Of a DNA stretch of 64,000 nucleotides, positions 47,101 to 55,800 are shown one piece after another; positions within the stretch are counted from its first letter, which is position 1, and every line of letters starts with the position of its first letter. This DNA comes from Dysidea avara. Its lineage: Eukaryota; Porifera; Demospongiae; Dictyoceratida; Dysideidae. The translations under genes and the position numbers were made by a program. The notes beneath the pieces were generated by a model. That model searched no databases. It saw nothing but the letters and a program-made list of their open reading frames with translations, and was not told the origin of the DNA. Location: assembly GCF_963678975.1 (NCBI RefSeq), contig NC_089274.1, positions 918,001 to 982,000 on the forward strand. The letters are read 5' to 3'.

Positions 47101-50100
47101 AGTGGCAGTCATTACCGCAGATGCCTCCGGTACTTGGGGGTGCGGCACAGTGTGCGACAAGGAATGGTTCCAGTTATGCTGGAATGGAAGATTGGCACAG
47201 TCGCACATCACAGTAAAAGAACTTACACCGGTAATGGTGGCAGTTGCAATATGGGGGCAAAAATGGATCGGTTAATCCATTCTGGTCCGATCAGACAATA
47301 TGGTAACTGTAGTAATTATAAATAGCGGCACCAGCTACAATAGTGATGCGATGCACCTCGTACAGTGCTTAACTTTTATAGCAGCAAAATTTCAACTAAC
47401 GATATCTGCGGTGCACATTGCGGGACAGTTGAATACTTTAGCTGATGCAATCTCAAGAAATAACTTACAATTATTTTTCTCCTTGTGTCCACAGGCGCAC
47501 CTCCGCCAGATGCCGATCCCAACAACCTTAGTGGACCTGTTACTAAGTGCATGCCTGGACTAGACCTCCACGCAGTGGACCAAGCTGTGGAACAGTACTT
47601 TTCCGCTCGGCTAGCCAAGGACATATCAAGCTGGACAGAAACACTACCTAACTTTTTGCACTATCTCCTCCTTCCCAACATCGGAGCAGAGGAAACACTT
47701 TGTCATTTTACTGTCTTGCTAGCAAGCAAAGGGATGGATAGCCTACAGCACAATAAGAATGTATATATCTTCAGTGCTTCAGCAGCAAATTTCAAAGGGA
47801 CTTCCTGAGCCTAGAGTGGATGGCATGGCAAAGTTATCCCAGGTGCTAAAAGGAATCCGTTCGTCATCAGCAGGACTGTTGAAATTCATACAACTTCCAA
47901 TAACTCCAAAAATATGTCCTGAATCAAAGACAATCGGGAATCAAACGGACTAAACGACGACAAGATAACAGTTTGGGCGGCTATGATGCTCTGCTTCTTT
48001 GGCTTTTTCCGCTCAGGAGAAATATGCACACCATTAAGGCAATACAAGGCATTTGACGTTTGCAGATATCACAGTGGTTGCCGATGATAACAGGAGCCTG
48101 CAGCAACTAAGAATACACCTGAAAAAGTCCAAGACTGATCCACTGGGAGTAGGGGCAATCGTGTGCATCAGCAAGACAGGGGAAAAGCTGTCCTGTAGCG
48201 GCCACACTCTCCTGGATGGTGAAGAGAGGGAATGCCAGTGGACCACTTTTCCATTATGCGGACAGATCGCCACTCACTCAGCAGCTATTCGTGGTAGAAC
48301 TACAAGAGACACTCCACAGCATTGGAGAGGATCCACAGAAATACGGAGGCCATAGCTTCAGGATAGGGGCTGCAACAATAGCGGCGGAGTAAGGGATCAA
48401 TGACTCTACAATTAAACTATTAGGCCGCTGGCAAAGTTTAGCTTACCAAAGATACATCAAGATCTCTTCAACTAGTCTCGCAAGCTACTCTCAGAAGCTA
48501 CTCTCAGACACTGATTAAGCCAATAAGTACTTCCAGCAGTGGTCATCAGTAAGCAGACTCAAGGTAGGCAGGACTTGTAGCAACTATGCGAAATTCATTA
48601 TGTACAAACTAGCATAATTATACTCCATACAGATAATTAAAAAATAAAATTGTATGTTCAGTGTCTCTGGATTTAGTAACGACAGATCATTTGGGGAGGA
48701 ACTCTTTGGGTGATATCAGGTACTCACCCCATGATCCGGAGAGAATCAAGATCTGAGTACATAGCTAGATAGAGAACCTGTCAAGCAATTTATTGGAACA
48801 TATCCAACATCAGCTCACGTGATATGTAGCTAAGCTTGATGGGCGCCGCGACATCCAAGGAAAATTCCTCCTTCTGCCAAACTCGTCTTCGTCAGGTTCA
48901 GTGATACAAAAGATTAATCTCTGTTGACAGTAATCCACACTCCACAATATGACATTGTGTGATGAAAGTTAACCAGGTGTTTCATTGTCACCCTGAAAAA
49001 GTTCAGGGTGTCAGAACAACTTTGCTATTCAAACTATACCAAACCCTCTCGCAGCTAGATGCTTATAATTACAAGTTTAAGGAAATATCAGGAATTTTAA
49101 GTTTGATTAGGGATCATAGAAAAAAAAAAGTAGGGAAACAAGGGAGGTTGCCTACACCTGCAGATATACTAGTGAACATTTAATCCCTAATTCAGTCTAC
49201 AGCTACCCCAAGACCAATAGGGATTAAATGTTCACTAGTATATCTGCAGGTGTAGGCGACCTCACTTGTTTCCCTACTTTTTTTTTTCTATAATCCCTAA
49301 TCGAACTTAAAATTCCTAATATTTCCTTAAACTTGTTTGTTTACTATTTTGTAACATTACTATGACTGGTGAACCCACGCATACTGCATCAAAAGAAAGG
49401 ATGGCACCAGAATTAATGTTTTGTCTGAACGTGCGCCCCAGCTGTCAAATACTGCTTCAAAAGTGCAGTGGCCATTACTCTTCACTTTCAGCTATGTTCA
49501 GCCTGTTACACAGCGTCACAAACGAAGAACAGTGTTAAAATCGTCCCTGCAATTAATCCAGTCACCATGGAAAATACGGACGATTCCCGTTTACAAATGT
49601 ACTGTGTAGGGAAGCCATGCATCGCGCTACCATGAATCGACACCTTGGGCTGTCAGCAAATAGAAATGGGACACAAAGGAGGACAAAGGTAAGTCATCCA
49701 TGATGCGTGCATTGTACATACTGCGGTACGCCAAAAGGCACATCTTGGGACGAAGCGACGTCGAACAGGCAGGCAGGCAGGCAGTAGAAAATTCCACTGA
49801 ATAAACTTTTTAAAAATTCGAAGCAATTTATTGGAAGGCACTTTTGGGCTTGGTTGTACCTAACCAATACTGCCAAGGTGCCAGGATGGAGTTGTGAAGC
49901 TGGTTTTTGGGTGAATTTTTTGGCTAGAAAAACCCAAATCTCCATGATCCCTAATGTACAGTAGTAACAGTACTACCGTACTGTATGATCAATCGTTAAG
50001 TGCTGTGCAAAGAGTGGGGTCTGACCACACGAGACTACAGCTAGATCATTGAGGACACGGTTGCCATGATCGGTTTCTCTAGCAAACCAATCAATCAAAT

Positions 50101-51398
50101 GTTTTAAATAATTTTGTGGTCTCGGTGTAATTAGGGAGCCTTGATGAAAAAATAACACCTCCATATGATTTCCTTACATGACAACTAGTAAGGTTGAATA
50201 TGAAAGGCAAAGTGCAGGTACTTGCAGGAATACCCATTACTGTGGCATAAAATGATGGCTGTGTGATGTGCCATTTAGTATCTAGCCTTTCAGGAAAACA
50301 GGCTGGCAGGCAGACCAACAACTGATTTTTTAATAAAAATAAAAATTCATGCCACTGACACCAGATTTAGTAGAGCACATGATGGATACCACTTTTCTGT
50401 AAAAAAAAAAAAAATTAACAGAAGTGCCCTGCATGGGGGATCTCTACTATGCTACTGTATCATATATATCATGTTGTATGGATGTGTCTCTTAATAAGTT
50501 ATGACCCTCAAATCCACACAATATAGACCTACTTGTCTCAACTGTCCCAAGATGATTTCCTCAGCTCCGTGCTTGATGTCACTTGCCTCTTGTGTCTGTA
50601 AAATAACTATATAATCTCATAACTTTCTTGTTACTGATAGCAACACACCAGTAATCGTATGGCTGCATTCTGCATCACATCAATATCAGTTCCTATGGCA
50701 ACAGTAAAGACACTGGGTACATTGACTCTAATGTTTTCCAATGAGAGAGCTCCTTTTAAACCAATGTCCAGCTATAAGATGGATAGCAGATGACATATTT
50801 GTAATGTACTCACATACCTGCATTGGCTCCAGACTGAGGTAGCGATAATCCTGTAGTATTGGTAACACTAGGGTGCCACCTCCGTGAAGTGTTTTAGATA
50901 TGGGACCAGCCTGTAAACCAAGACCACGTCCATATACCACAAGCACCTTATTACTGGGACACCGTCGATATCGAGTCAACACCAATGCCAATAAGAGCCC
51001 TATAAGAAGTGTACATCACTTTAGCATCACATGACTAGCACCACACCCCCTATTCCAAGGCTAAACACTGCAGCACTTCTCTTAGGGGAGATCTGTCCTT
51101 GTTGTGACATCCACATTTCACTATCCCTCTTGAGGTTCATGTCGTCACTTCCTCCAACGCGGAACTCATCCTTGTTCTGTTGTGCATTCAGACCAAGCAA
51201 TGGAGGCGTTATGTGTAGCTTATCACGTAACGTATAGTAACTGTAGCCTCCTCCCCCAGCCAGCACCGCCACCAGCAACCATGATGACTTCCGCTGCAGT
51301 ACGCGTGCGCTGTTTCCCACTTTCGAGTGGAAGCTTCGACGCCAGAGGGGTCCGTATGGTGCCACCCTACCCCTTAAACCATTGGCTATGAAGAACAT
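32196..51398 (-). CDS. Bacterial-type flotillin/SPFH protein with N-terminal leader
   Basis: 589 residues in 12 exons: 51398-51047, 50999-50818, 50771-50649, 50595-50533, 33816-33748, 33700-33570, 33354-33288, 33236-33110, 33060-32918, 32800-32649, 32601-32439 and 32393-32196. The phase sum is correct. The first 55 residues are Arg-rich and lack acidic residues (GRVAPYGPLWRRSF), like a mitochondrial presequence, with hydrophobic stretches near 39-55 and 110-125. The SPFH/PHB domain follows: RCPSNKVLVVYG, HGGGTLVLPILQDY, LDIGLKGALSLENIRVNVPS, IGLILINVNIRDITDESG. Then come Ala/Glu-rich coiled coils and a C-terminal VVVWDGGNGSG...LKDIGGVDIPQYIG block. That C-terminus is typical of bacterial flotillins and unlike metazoan FLOT1/FLOT2. 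Intron 4 (33817-50532) is 16.7 kb. The gene starts head to head with TRAF. Confidence 0.85.
34588..34832 (+). repeat. 21-bp tandem repeat, about 12 copies, palindromic unit
   Basis: The unit TGATACACTCCTGAGTGTCAG is repeated about 12 times with no visible divergence. Each unit holds ACACTCCTGAGTGT, a near-perfect palindrome. The 21-bp period is a multiple of three, so artificial heptapeptide frames run through it on several frames. Confidence 0.95.
35636..35850 (+). mobile_element. Tigger/pogo-like non-autonomous fragment
   Basis: CAGTGGAACCTCTCTTAACGGTCACC resembles the terminal inverted repeat of many Tc1/pogo-type elements. Repeated GGTCACCT and AGCGG words follow. No transposase frame is present. 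Class assignment rests only on the end sequence. Confidence 0.45.
36000..36600 (+). pseudogene. NUMT: decayed mitochondrial atp6
   Basis: 36187-36426 reads PTSHIVLTLGLSNSIV...GATILGI..FKGDFLSLL...GAPLILGP, the core of mitochondrial ATP synthase subunit a. After a frame change around 36410 the signature SLGVRLAANICAGHLLLSI follows at 36443-36500. Several in-frame TGA codons fall where Trp fits (36140, 36191 region, 36424, 36512), as expected of the sponge mitochondrial code. Frame breaks and nuclear stops make it non-functional. It sits in flotillin intron 4. Confidence 0.8.
36709..36778 (-). tRNA. Mitochondrial-type tRNA-Met(CAU)-like copy
   Basis: On the minus strand: acceptor GTAGAG pairs with CTCTAC; D-arm GACT-AATGGTA-GGTC; anticodon stem TTAGA/TCTAA with loop GTCATTG giving anticodon CAT; T-arm GCAAG-TTCGAGT-CTTGC. 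All four arms form. The anticodon loop lacks the usual purine after CAT, so it may be a decayed copy. Its position about 110 bp after the atp6 NUMT suggests mitochondrial origin, but it is on the opposite strand. Confidence 0.6.
38053..38144 (+). other. Candidate first coding exon, unassigned
   Basis: An ATG 5 bp after a TCACGTGA box (38040-38047) opens a 30-codon frame (MYDLDFAMKTTQTESVLL...) that ends at a good 5' splice site, TAAG|GTGAGA. The layout copies the starts at 57764 and 58756. I could not find a continuing exon, and resemble no family with it. It may be chance. Confidence 0.25.
38440..38570. repeat. Hairpin with 21-bp perfect arms
   Basis: GCTTTGCCTGATATGTATGCC at 38474-38494 is perfectly inverted at 38514-38534. 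Weaker pairing extends outwards (TGTAACACAGGG against CCCGTGTTACA). Probably the remains of a small fold-back element. Confidence 0.7.
39040..39190 (-). mobile_element. Composite repeat fragment, copy 4
   Basis: Contains the GTTTGGGCTTTCTTGCCA...CAGTATTGGTTAGGCATGACCAAGCCC block of the composite repeat family in reverse orientation. Only the terminal 150 bp is present. Confidence 0.5.
39291..39534. mobile_element. hAT-type MITE with 8-bp target duplication
   Basis: Terminal inverted repeats CAGGGATTTTTCTAG (39291-39305) and CTAGAAAAATCCCTG (39520-39534) are perfect. They are flanked by an exact 8 bp direct repeat ACTTCATC at 39283-39290 and 39535-39542. CAGGG ends with 8 bp target duplications are typical of hAT transposons. 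The interior contains a run of about 36 G and has no transposase. Confidence 0.85.
40310..40935 (+). repeat. Interspersed repeat with expanded 14-bp tandem array
   Basis: Paralogue of 13338-13815. Ends CACACTACCTTCTAACC and AATAGTGTGAATGGG form a short inverted pair. Near the right end the unit CAATAACCCGAGTT is repeated about eight times (40796-40893), while the other copy has only one such motif. The expansion therefore postdates the split of the copies. Confidence 0.65.
41571..41784 (-). other. Orphan exon-like open segment
   Basis: A 71-codon open segment bounded by CATAG| and CAG|GTGAAT splice-like sites (GHCGIGLDVILKLSRKLNM ... EADQLLPLHLLWQCEEQ). Composition is protein-like, but I recognise no family and find no partner exons. 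It could be an exon of a nested gene or remains of a transposon protein. Confidence 0.25.
43245..43330 (-). repeat. tRNA-like (SINE-type) sequence
   Basis: On the minus strand a TGGCAGACTCCTGTAGG box resembles an RNA polymerase III A box, and CAGGTTCGAGGCT resembles a B box about 50 bases later. Arms do not fold into a clean tRNA. It is probably a tRNA-derived SINE head. Confidence 0.35.
43730..48530 (+). mobile_element. Degenerate DIRS-type retrotransposon (gag-like, RT, RNase H, tyrosine recombinase)
   Basis: Order on the plus strand: a Gln/Ser/Thr-rich segment near 43742-43895; a gag-like region at 44850-45690 with Cys/His knuckles (CCWNC...CP at 45430-45480, then a CCCH-like cluster); reverse transcriptase at 45850-46800 with WRLILDLSSP and the catalytic YLDDF near 46612; an RNase H-like TADASGTWGCG near 47120; and a tyrosine recombinase at about 47490-48500 with HSFRIG (HxxR) and a final RWQSLAYQRYI. 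The RT-RH-YR order is diagnostic of DIRS/Ngaro/PAT elements, which integrate with a recombinase instead of a DDE integrase. Stops (46327, 46798, 47273, 48390) and frameshifts break every domain. I could not identify its terminal repeats by eye. Confidence 0.85.
49071..49985 (+). mobile_element. Fold-back composite repeat, copy 5 (fullest)
   Basis: 49071-49336 is a palindrome: ACAAGTTTAAGGAAATATCAGG... mirrored by ...CCTTAAACTTGT, with AGTATATCTGCAGGTGTAGG in the arms. The non-palindromic tail 49337-49985 follows (TATGACTGGTGAACCCACGC, CAGCCTGTTACACAG, GAATCGACACCTT, TTTTGGGCTTGGTTGTACC). There is no coding capacity. Arms differ from copies 1 and 2, though the tails are shared, so the arms evolve or swap faster than the tail. 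Confidence 0.7.
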
Positions 51399-51489
51399 TG
51401 TGCTCCCACCTTGAGACCACGTGCGGGATCTGGTGATACAATTAACACATGGTGAGCTGTGCACAAGACAAGGCACTCTGCGGGATGTC
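51399..51489. promoter_or_regulatory. Shared divergent promoter, flotillin / TRAF
   Basis: Only 91 bp separate the flotillin ATG (51398, minus) from the TRAF ATG (51490, plus). A CACGTG E-box lies at 51418-51423. Transcription starts of either gene probably lie inside the other's first exon or this gap. Confidence 0.6.
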
Positions 51490-52755
51490 ATGTCAGCGAT
51501 GGAGACCATGGGTGGATACGAGTACAGTTTCGTCGAGTTATTACCGGACGAGCTGGTGTGCAAGATTTGTCAGTATCCAGTGCGTGATCCGCTGTTGAGT
51601 GAATGTTGCGGCCAAAACTTTTGCAAGAGTTGTCTGGACATCTACGCGGATTCCAATGCAACATTTTGCCCATTCTGTAGAAGGAACAACTTTAATGCTT
51701 TTCATGACAAGCGTACAGAGCGAGTTGTATTGTCATATCACGTGAGCTGCAGTGGAGAAGGCTGTAAGTGGAGAGGCGAGCTACGGCGCGCCGAAGAACA
51801 TGAAGAATATTGTGATCACGTGGACATCAAATGTACCAATGGGTGTAAGGAGTCAGTGAAGCGGAGACATATGCAAGATCACTGCAACAAATCTTGCAGA
51901 TTGAGACAAGTGGTTTGTCAGTTCTGTTCAACAAGGGGCACAGCAGAGTTCATCACTAGTGAACACTTTGATACTTGTATTAATGTTCCCATTGAATGTC
52001 CCAACCATTGTGGGGTCGATAAGATGCCACGAGATGATCTGTGTAGCCATCTTGAACTGTGTCCTCTGGAGAGAGTGTTGTGTGACTATTCTGGCTGTAG
52101 AACCAAGTTATTGCGCAAGCAGAAAGAACACCATAATTGTATCAATGCTGCTCATCATTTAGAGTTGGTGTCCCAGAAATTAGAGCAGACACAAGCAGAG
52201 GTGAAGGAGCTGAAGACAAGTTGTGCTAACCTCACAGAATTAGTTAAGGTACTCATCTCATCACATCCCTCCTTGCCATGGTCGGTCAGATTGCTAGCTG
52301 AGTGTCAATTAAGTATGCATGGCCAGTGTCCATTTGTTGTCAAGGTTACGGACATCGGGCTTGTGAAGTACCAACATCTGACAGTGTACAGCAATGAATT
52401 CCACTCTGGTCACCATGGATACCAGTTGCGACTATCACTAAATTTGTCTCACCATGGTAACACCAGACATCCCCAACTATTGTTAGGATGGCAACTACTA
52501 CCTGGTGACCATAACAACCATCTAGCCTGGCCAGTAAATGCCCTGATAAGACTGGAAGTATTAAACCAGTTGAATGACTCGCACCATGTTTACTGTACCA
52601 GTAAGGTCAGTCATCTTCAACAAGTCACAGTGTCGTCTCCGAAGATACACAATATACAACTTGTCAACAGTAGAACTACAATGAACTATTCTTATGTCAG
52701 TGATAATGTGATGTATGTCCGAGTAGTGGAGACCACATTTGAACCAATTCATTAA
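51490..52755 (+). CDS. TRAF-family RING/zinc-finger/MATH protein, intronless
   Basis: 421 residues in one exon. A RING finger spans about residues 24-64 (VCKICQYPVRDPLL, CGQNFCKSCL, FCPFC). TRAF-type zinc fingers occupy about 95-225 with regular Cys/His spacing. A coiled coil lies near 230-265 (LVSQKLEQTQAEVKELK). A divergent MATH/TRAF-C domain at about 275-420 keeps the HHGYQLRLSL, DHNNHLAWPV and VMYVRVVE landmarks. TRAFs are receptor-proximal adaptors and ubiquitin ligases in TNF/TLR-type signalling. The ATG at 51490 is chosen; the frame stays open upstream without an ATG. Lack of introns is odd beside its intron-rich neighbours and may mean retroposition. It ends 80 bp from the citrate synthase stop, tail to tail. 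Confidence 0.9.
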   Translation: MSAMETMGGYEYSFVELLPDELVCKICQYPVRDPLLSECCGQNFCKSCLDIYADSNATFCPFCRRNNFNAFHDKRTERVVLSYHVSCSGEGCKWRGELRRAEEHEEYCDHVDIKCTNGCKESVKRRHMQDHCNKSCRLRQVVCQFCSTRGTAEFITSEHFDTCINVPIECPNHCGVDKMPRDDLCSHLELCPLERVLCDYSGCRTKLLRKQKEHHNCINAAHHLELVSQKLEQTQAEVKELKTSCANLTELVKVLISSHPSLPWSVRLLAECQLSMHGQCPFVVKVTDIGLVKYQHLTVYSNEFHSGHHGYQLRLSLNLSHHGNTRHPQLLLGWQLLPGDHNNHLAWPVNALIRLEVLNQLNDSHHVYCTSKVSHLQQVTVSSPKIHNIQLVNSRTTMNYSYVSDNVMYVRVVETTFEPIH

Positions 52756-52835
52756 TTTAACATTTTTTAATACATTATAACTTGTGATTGCCTACTGCTA
52801 CTATAATGAACAACAATCTATCATAAAATGTTCTG

Positions 52836-55800
52836 TTATGCTTTAACGAGCTTCTTCAAGCCTTCTGTGCTCATTGACTTGGGTCGTTCAAGGGGTAGTC
52901 CAAGAGCTCGGTCCCACACTAGTGAGCTGAGTACCCCCAGAGCACGTGACACTCCAAACAGCACAGTGTAGTAACTCATCTCTGTCATACCATAATACTA
53001 CAGGGTTAAACATGTAATGTGATTAGGGTGTGTTGTATTGGTTTAGTACATCACTAGAAGGTCAACATGACCAGGCTGTAGAGTATGATCTGATCCAGTT
53101 ATTGCACTAAACTATTCCACTCAGCAGCAATGTTATGATATATTAACACTACAGGTACCCAGCCACAATAACTTTCACACATTTGGCTACCATCTGACAA
53201 TACTCACTGTAAAGTGCTATTAATAGTGTGTGTGTGAGCACTGACGAACTCCATAAATGGCAGTGTTTTCCGACATACCATTGCAAGCAAGAAACTAAGA
53301 TGAAATACATATCAAGCCCTGTTGTGCCTACTTTTTTAGTAAGACTATTTATATATTTTCAGTACCTGTGCAATATCATTACATGTCCCCCTTGTTTCAA
53401 ATAATCTTACACACTGGTCTGCCATGATGTATGAACACTTGGCATACTTCAAATTTAAACAATGGTACTTATTACAGGCTATTAAACAACTGGAAGCCCA
53501 GGTCTGAACTACAGGTAGAAAGTGGCTACATGTGTTTCCTTTCAAATTTAACACACAACTAAAAATAATTTACAATCTCCTAATAAGCAGTACACAATTG
53601 TGGGGGTGACAATGATGATGAGGTGGTAAATGGATCATTAAGTAAAATTCATTTCCATGCTCCATTATTCATCTACAAAATTGTGTTGATAATGTCTTTG
53701 ATCTGGGTACATTCAATCATGTGATGAAAGTCATTACTAAACCAAAACTTGAGTACAAAATATCAACCACCATGTCACTGGATGCTGATGATACAATATA
53801 CAGAAGGCTGAAACAAATAATTCTAATCGTGTTTGATAAGTTTAAGCTGAGAAACATTTCAAGATATTTAAACCAATATACGTACAGTGAAAATTGTACA
53901 GTCTATACTCAAGACTGAATTAAGAATAAATGTTCACTAGTATATCTGCAGGTGTAGGCGACCACCTTGTTTCCCTACTTTTTATTCCATGATCCCTAAT
54001 CGAACTTAACATTCCTAATTTTCCTTATAATAGTTTGCTTGTTTTTTGTAACATTATTATGACTGGCAAACTCACACATAAAGAAAGCATGGTGTCTGCC
54101 AGAGTTAATGTTTTCATCTGAACGTGCACCCCAGCTATCAATTATTGACTCATTATGCGATACTTTCAGCTATGTTCAGCCTGCTACACAGCACTACAAA
54201 TGAAGAACAGTAGGAGAAGTGCCTCTGCAATCAATCCTACCACCACAAAAAATACAGACAATTCATGCGCCAATAAAAAATAAATAAAAATCCAGTCACC
54301 ACGGAAAATACAAATGATTCCCGTTTACAAATGGGCAGCCACCCATCACACTACCATGAATCTGTCAGCAAAAAGAAATGGGACACAAAGGAAGACCAAG
54401 CTAAGTCCATGATGCGTGCATTTTACATACTGCAGTATACCAAAAGGCACATCTACAGATGAAGCAACATCAAACAGTGAAATAATAAAGCCTGTAGCCT
54501 TAGCCATTATTGAGTGAAGGCATCAGGCAGGCAAGCAGTTAGTCGGTCAGTAGAAAATTCCATTAAAAAAATTTTTTTTAAGTTTAAATTTTGTAGCTAC
54601 CTGTTAAAGCATTTACAGTTGTATACTGAAGGCACTTTTGGGCTTGACCAATACTGCCAAGGCACCAGGATGGTATTGTGAAGCTGGTTTTTGGGTGATA
54701 TTTTTGGCCAGAAAAACCCAGTACTACTGTACTGTATGATTATGATGCACAAACATTAGCTACAAGTACACAGAACAATTGAGAAAGTGTTTCTTTGCAC
54801 TTAAGTGTACTGAACAATTGAGAAAGTGTTTCTTTGCACTTAAGTGTACTACTCATCCCATGTCAATCCATAATAAGGACAACATCACTTTGTTAGCAAT
54901 ACACACACAGCCTGGTCATGTGGGACTGACACGCCCTCATATTTGCAGAAGTGACATCACTACACATCAGAGTATTAGTAGTGTGATTATGTCATTAAAT
55001 CATCGGGCAACTCAAGCTCCCCAGGGGAGGGGGTACACGATGACACATACATACCCGTAGAAGCACACCACTGTGGGCATCCACGTTGGGCCACGGGTTA
55101 GCAGCCTTGCCATGTTCCAACAGTATGTCAGGTACAATCTGTTACAAGAAATAAAGCACATTTTACAGACACCATCTTATTCTTACCTTGTACAACTCTG
55201 CTACTAATTTGAACATTGGGTCATTGGGAAGATGTTTGAAGGCAAATTCTTGTTGGCATGTGTAACGAGGATCAGTTTTCCGCAGTACAGCATGACCATA
55301 ACCAGGCACAACCTGTAATGGATTAGTGTGGGCAAGGTGTGTAGTAACTGAATTATAAAATATTCTCATTTTTGATTAACAGGTTACACCAAGAATATAA
55401 TAATGATATACTCCTATAAGTGTAGTTGTATGTACAGGTATGGATTAAATTATTGAGTTCATATGATATTGCAACATCAAATAATATGATCGCAAATTTC
55501 TGTTAATATGCTAACAGATACACTCACTCTTCCACTATTCAGTGTGTTCCACACGTACTCCTTCAACTGTTCATTGGTGTAATTCTCTCCTAACACTTCC
55601 ATGCTCTGTTCTAGCCACACCAAGACCTCCTGGTTAGCTAGTCCGTGAAGTGGTCCAGCTAAACCACACATGGACGCAGCAAACGACAAGTAAGGATCTG
55701 ACAAGGCACTGCCAACCAAGTGACAAGCATGAGCACTGACATTGCCACCCTCATGGTCGCTGTGGATGGTGAGGTAAAGTCGCATCAGCTCAGTGAACTG

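Larger units (their letters stand above)
33817..50532 (-). other. Flotillin intron 4, transposon-filled
   Basis: A 16.7 kb intron that unites the SPFH N-terminal exons with the rest of the protein: LGQLRQ at its upstream side joins VVASMEIQEI, the continuous family sequence. It contains a 21-bp tandem array, a NUMT, a hAT MITE, a DIRS-type element and fold-back repeats, listed separately. Two candidate orphan exons are noted at 38053 and 41571. Confidence 0.8.

Noticed and set aside
53721-53918. Small Lys-rich plus-strand frame in the last citrate synthase intron
   Set aside because: It directly abuts a transposon arm, and its composition reflects AT-rich sequence; no family was recognised.
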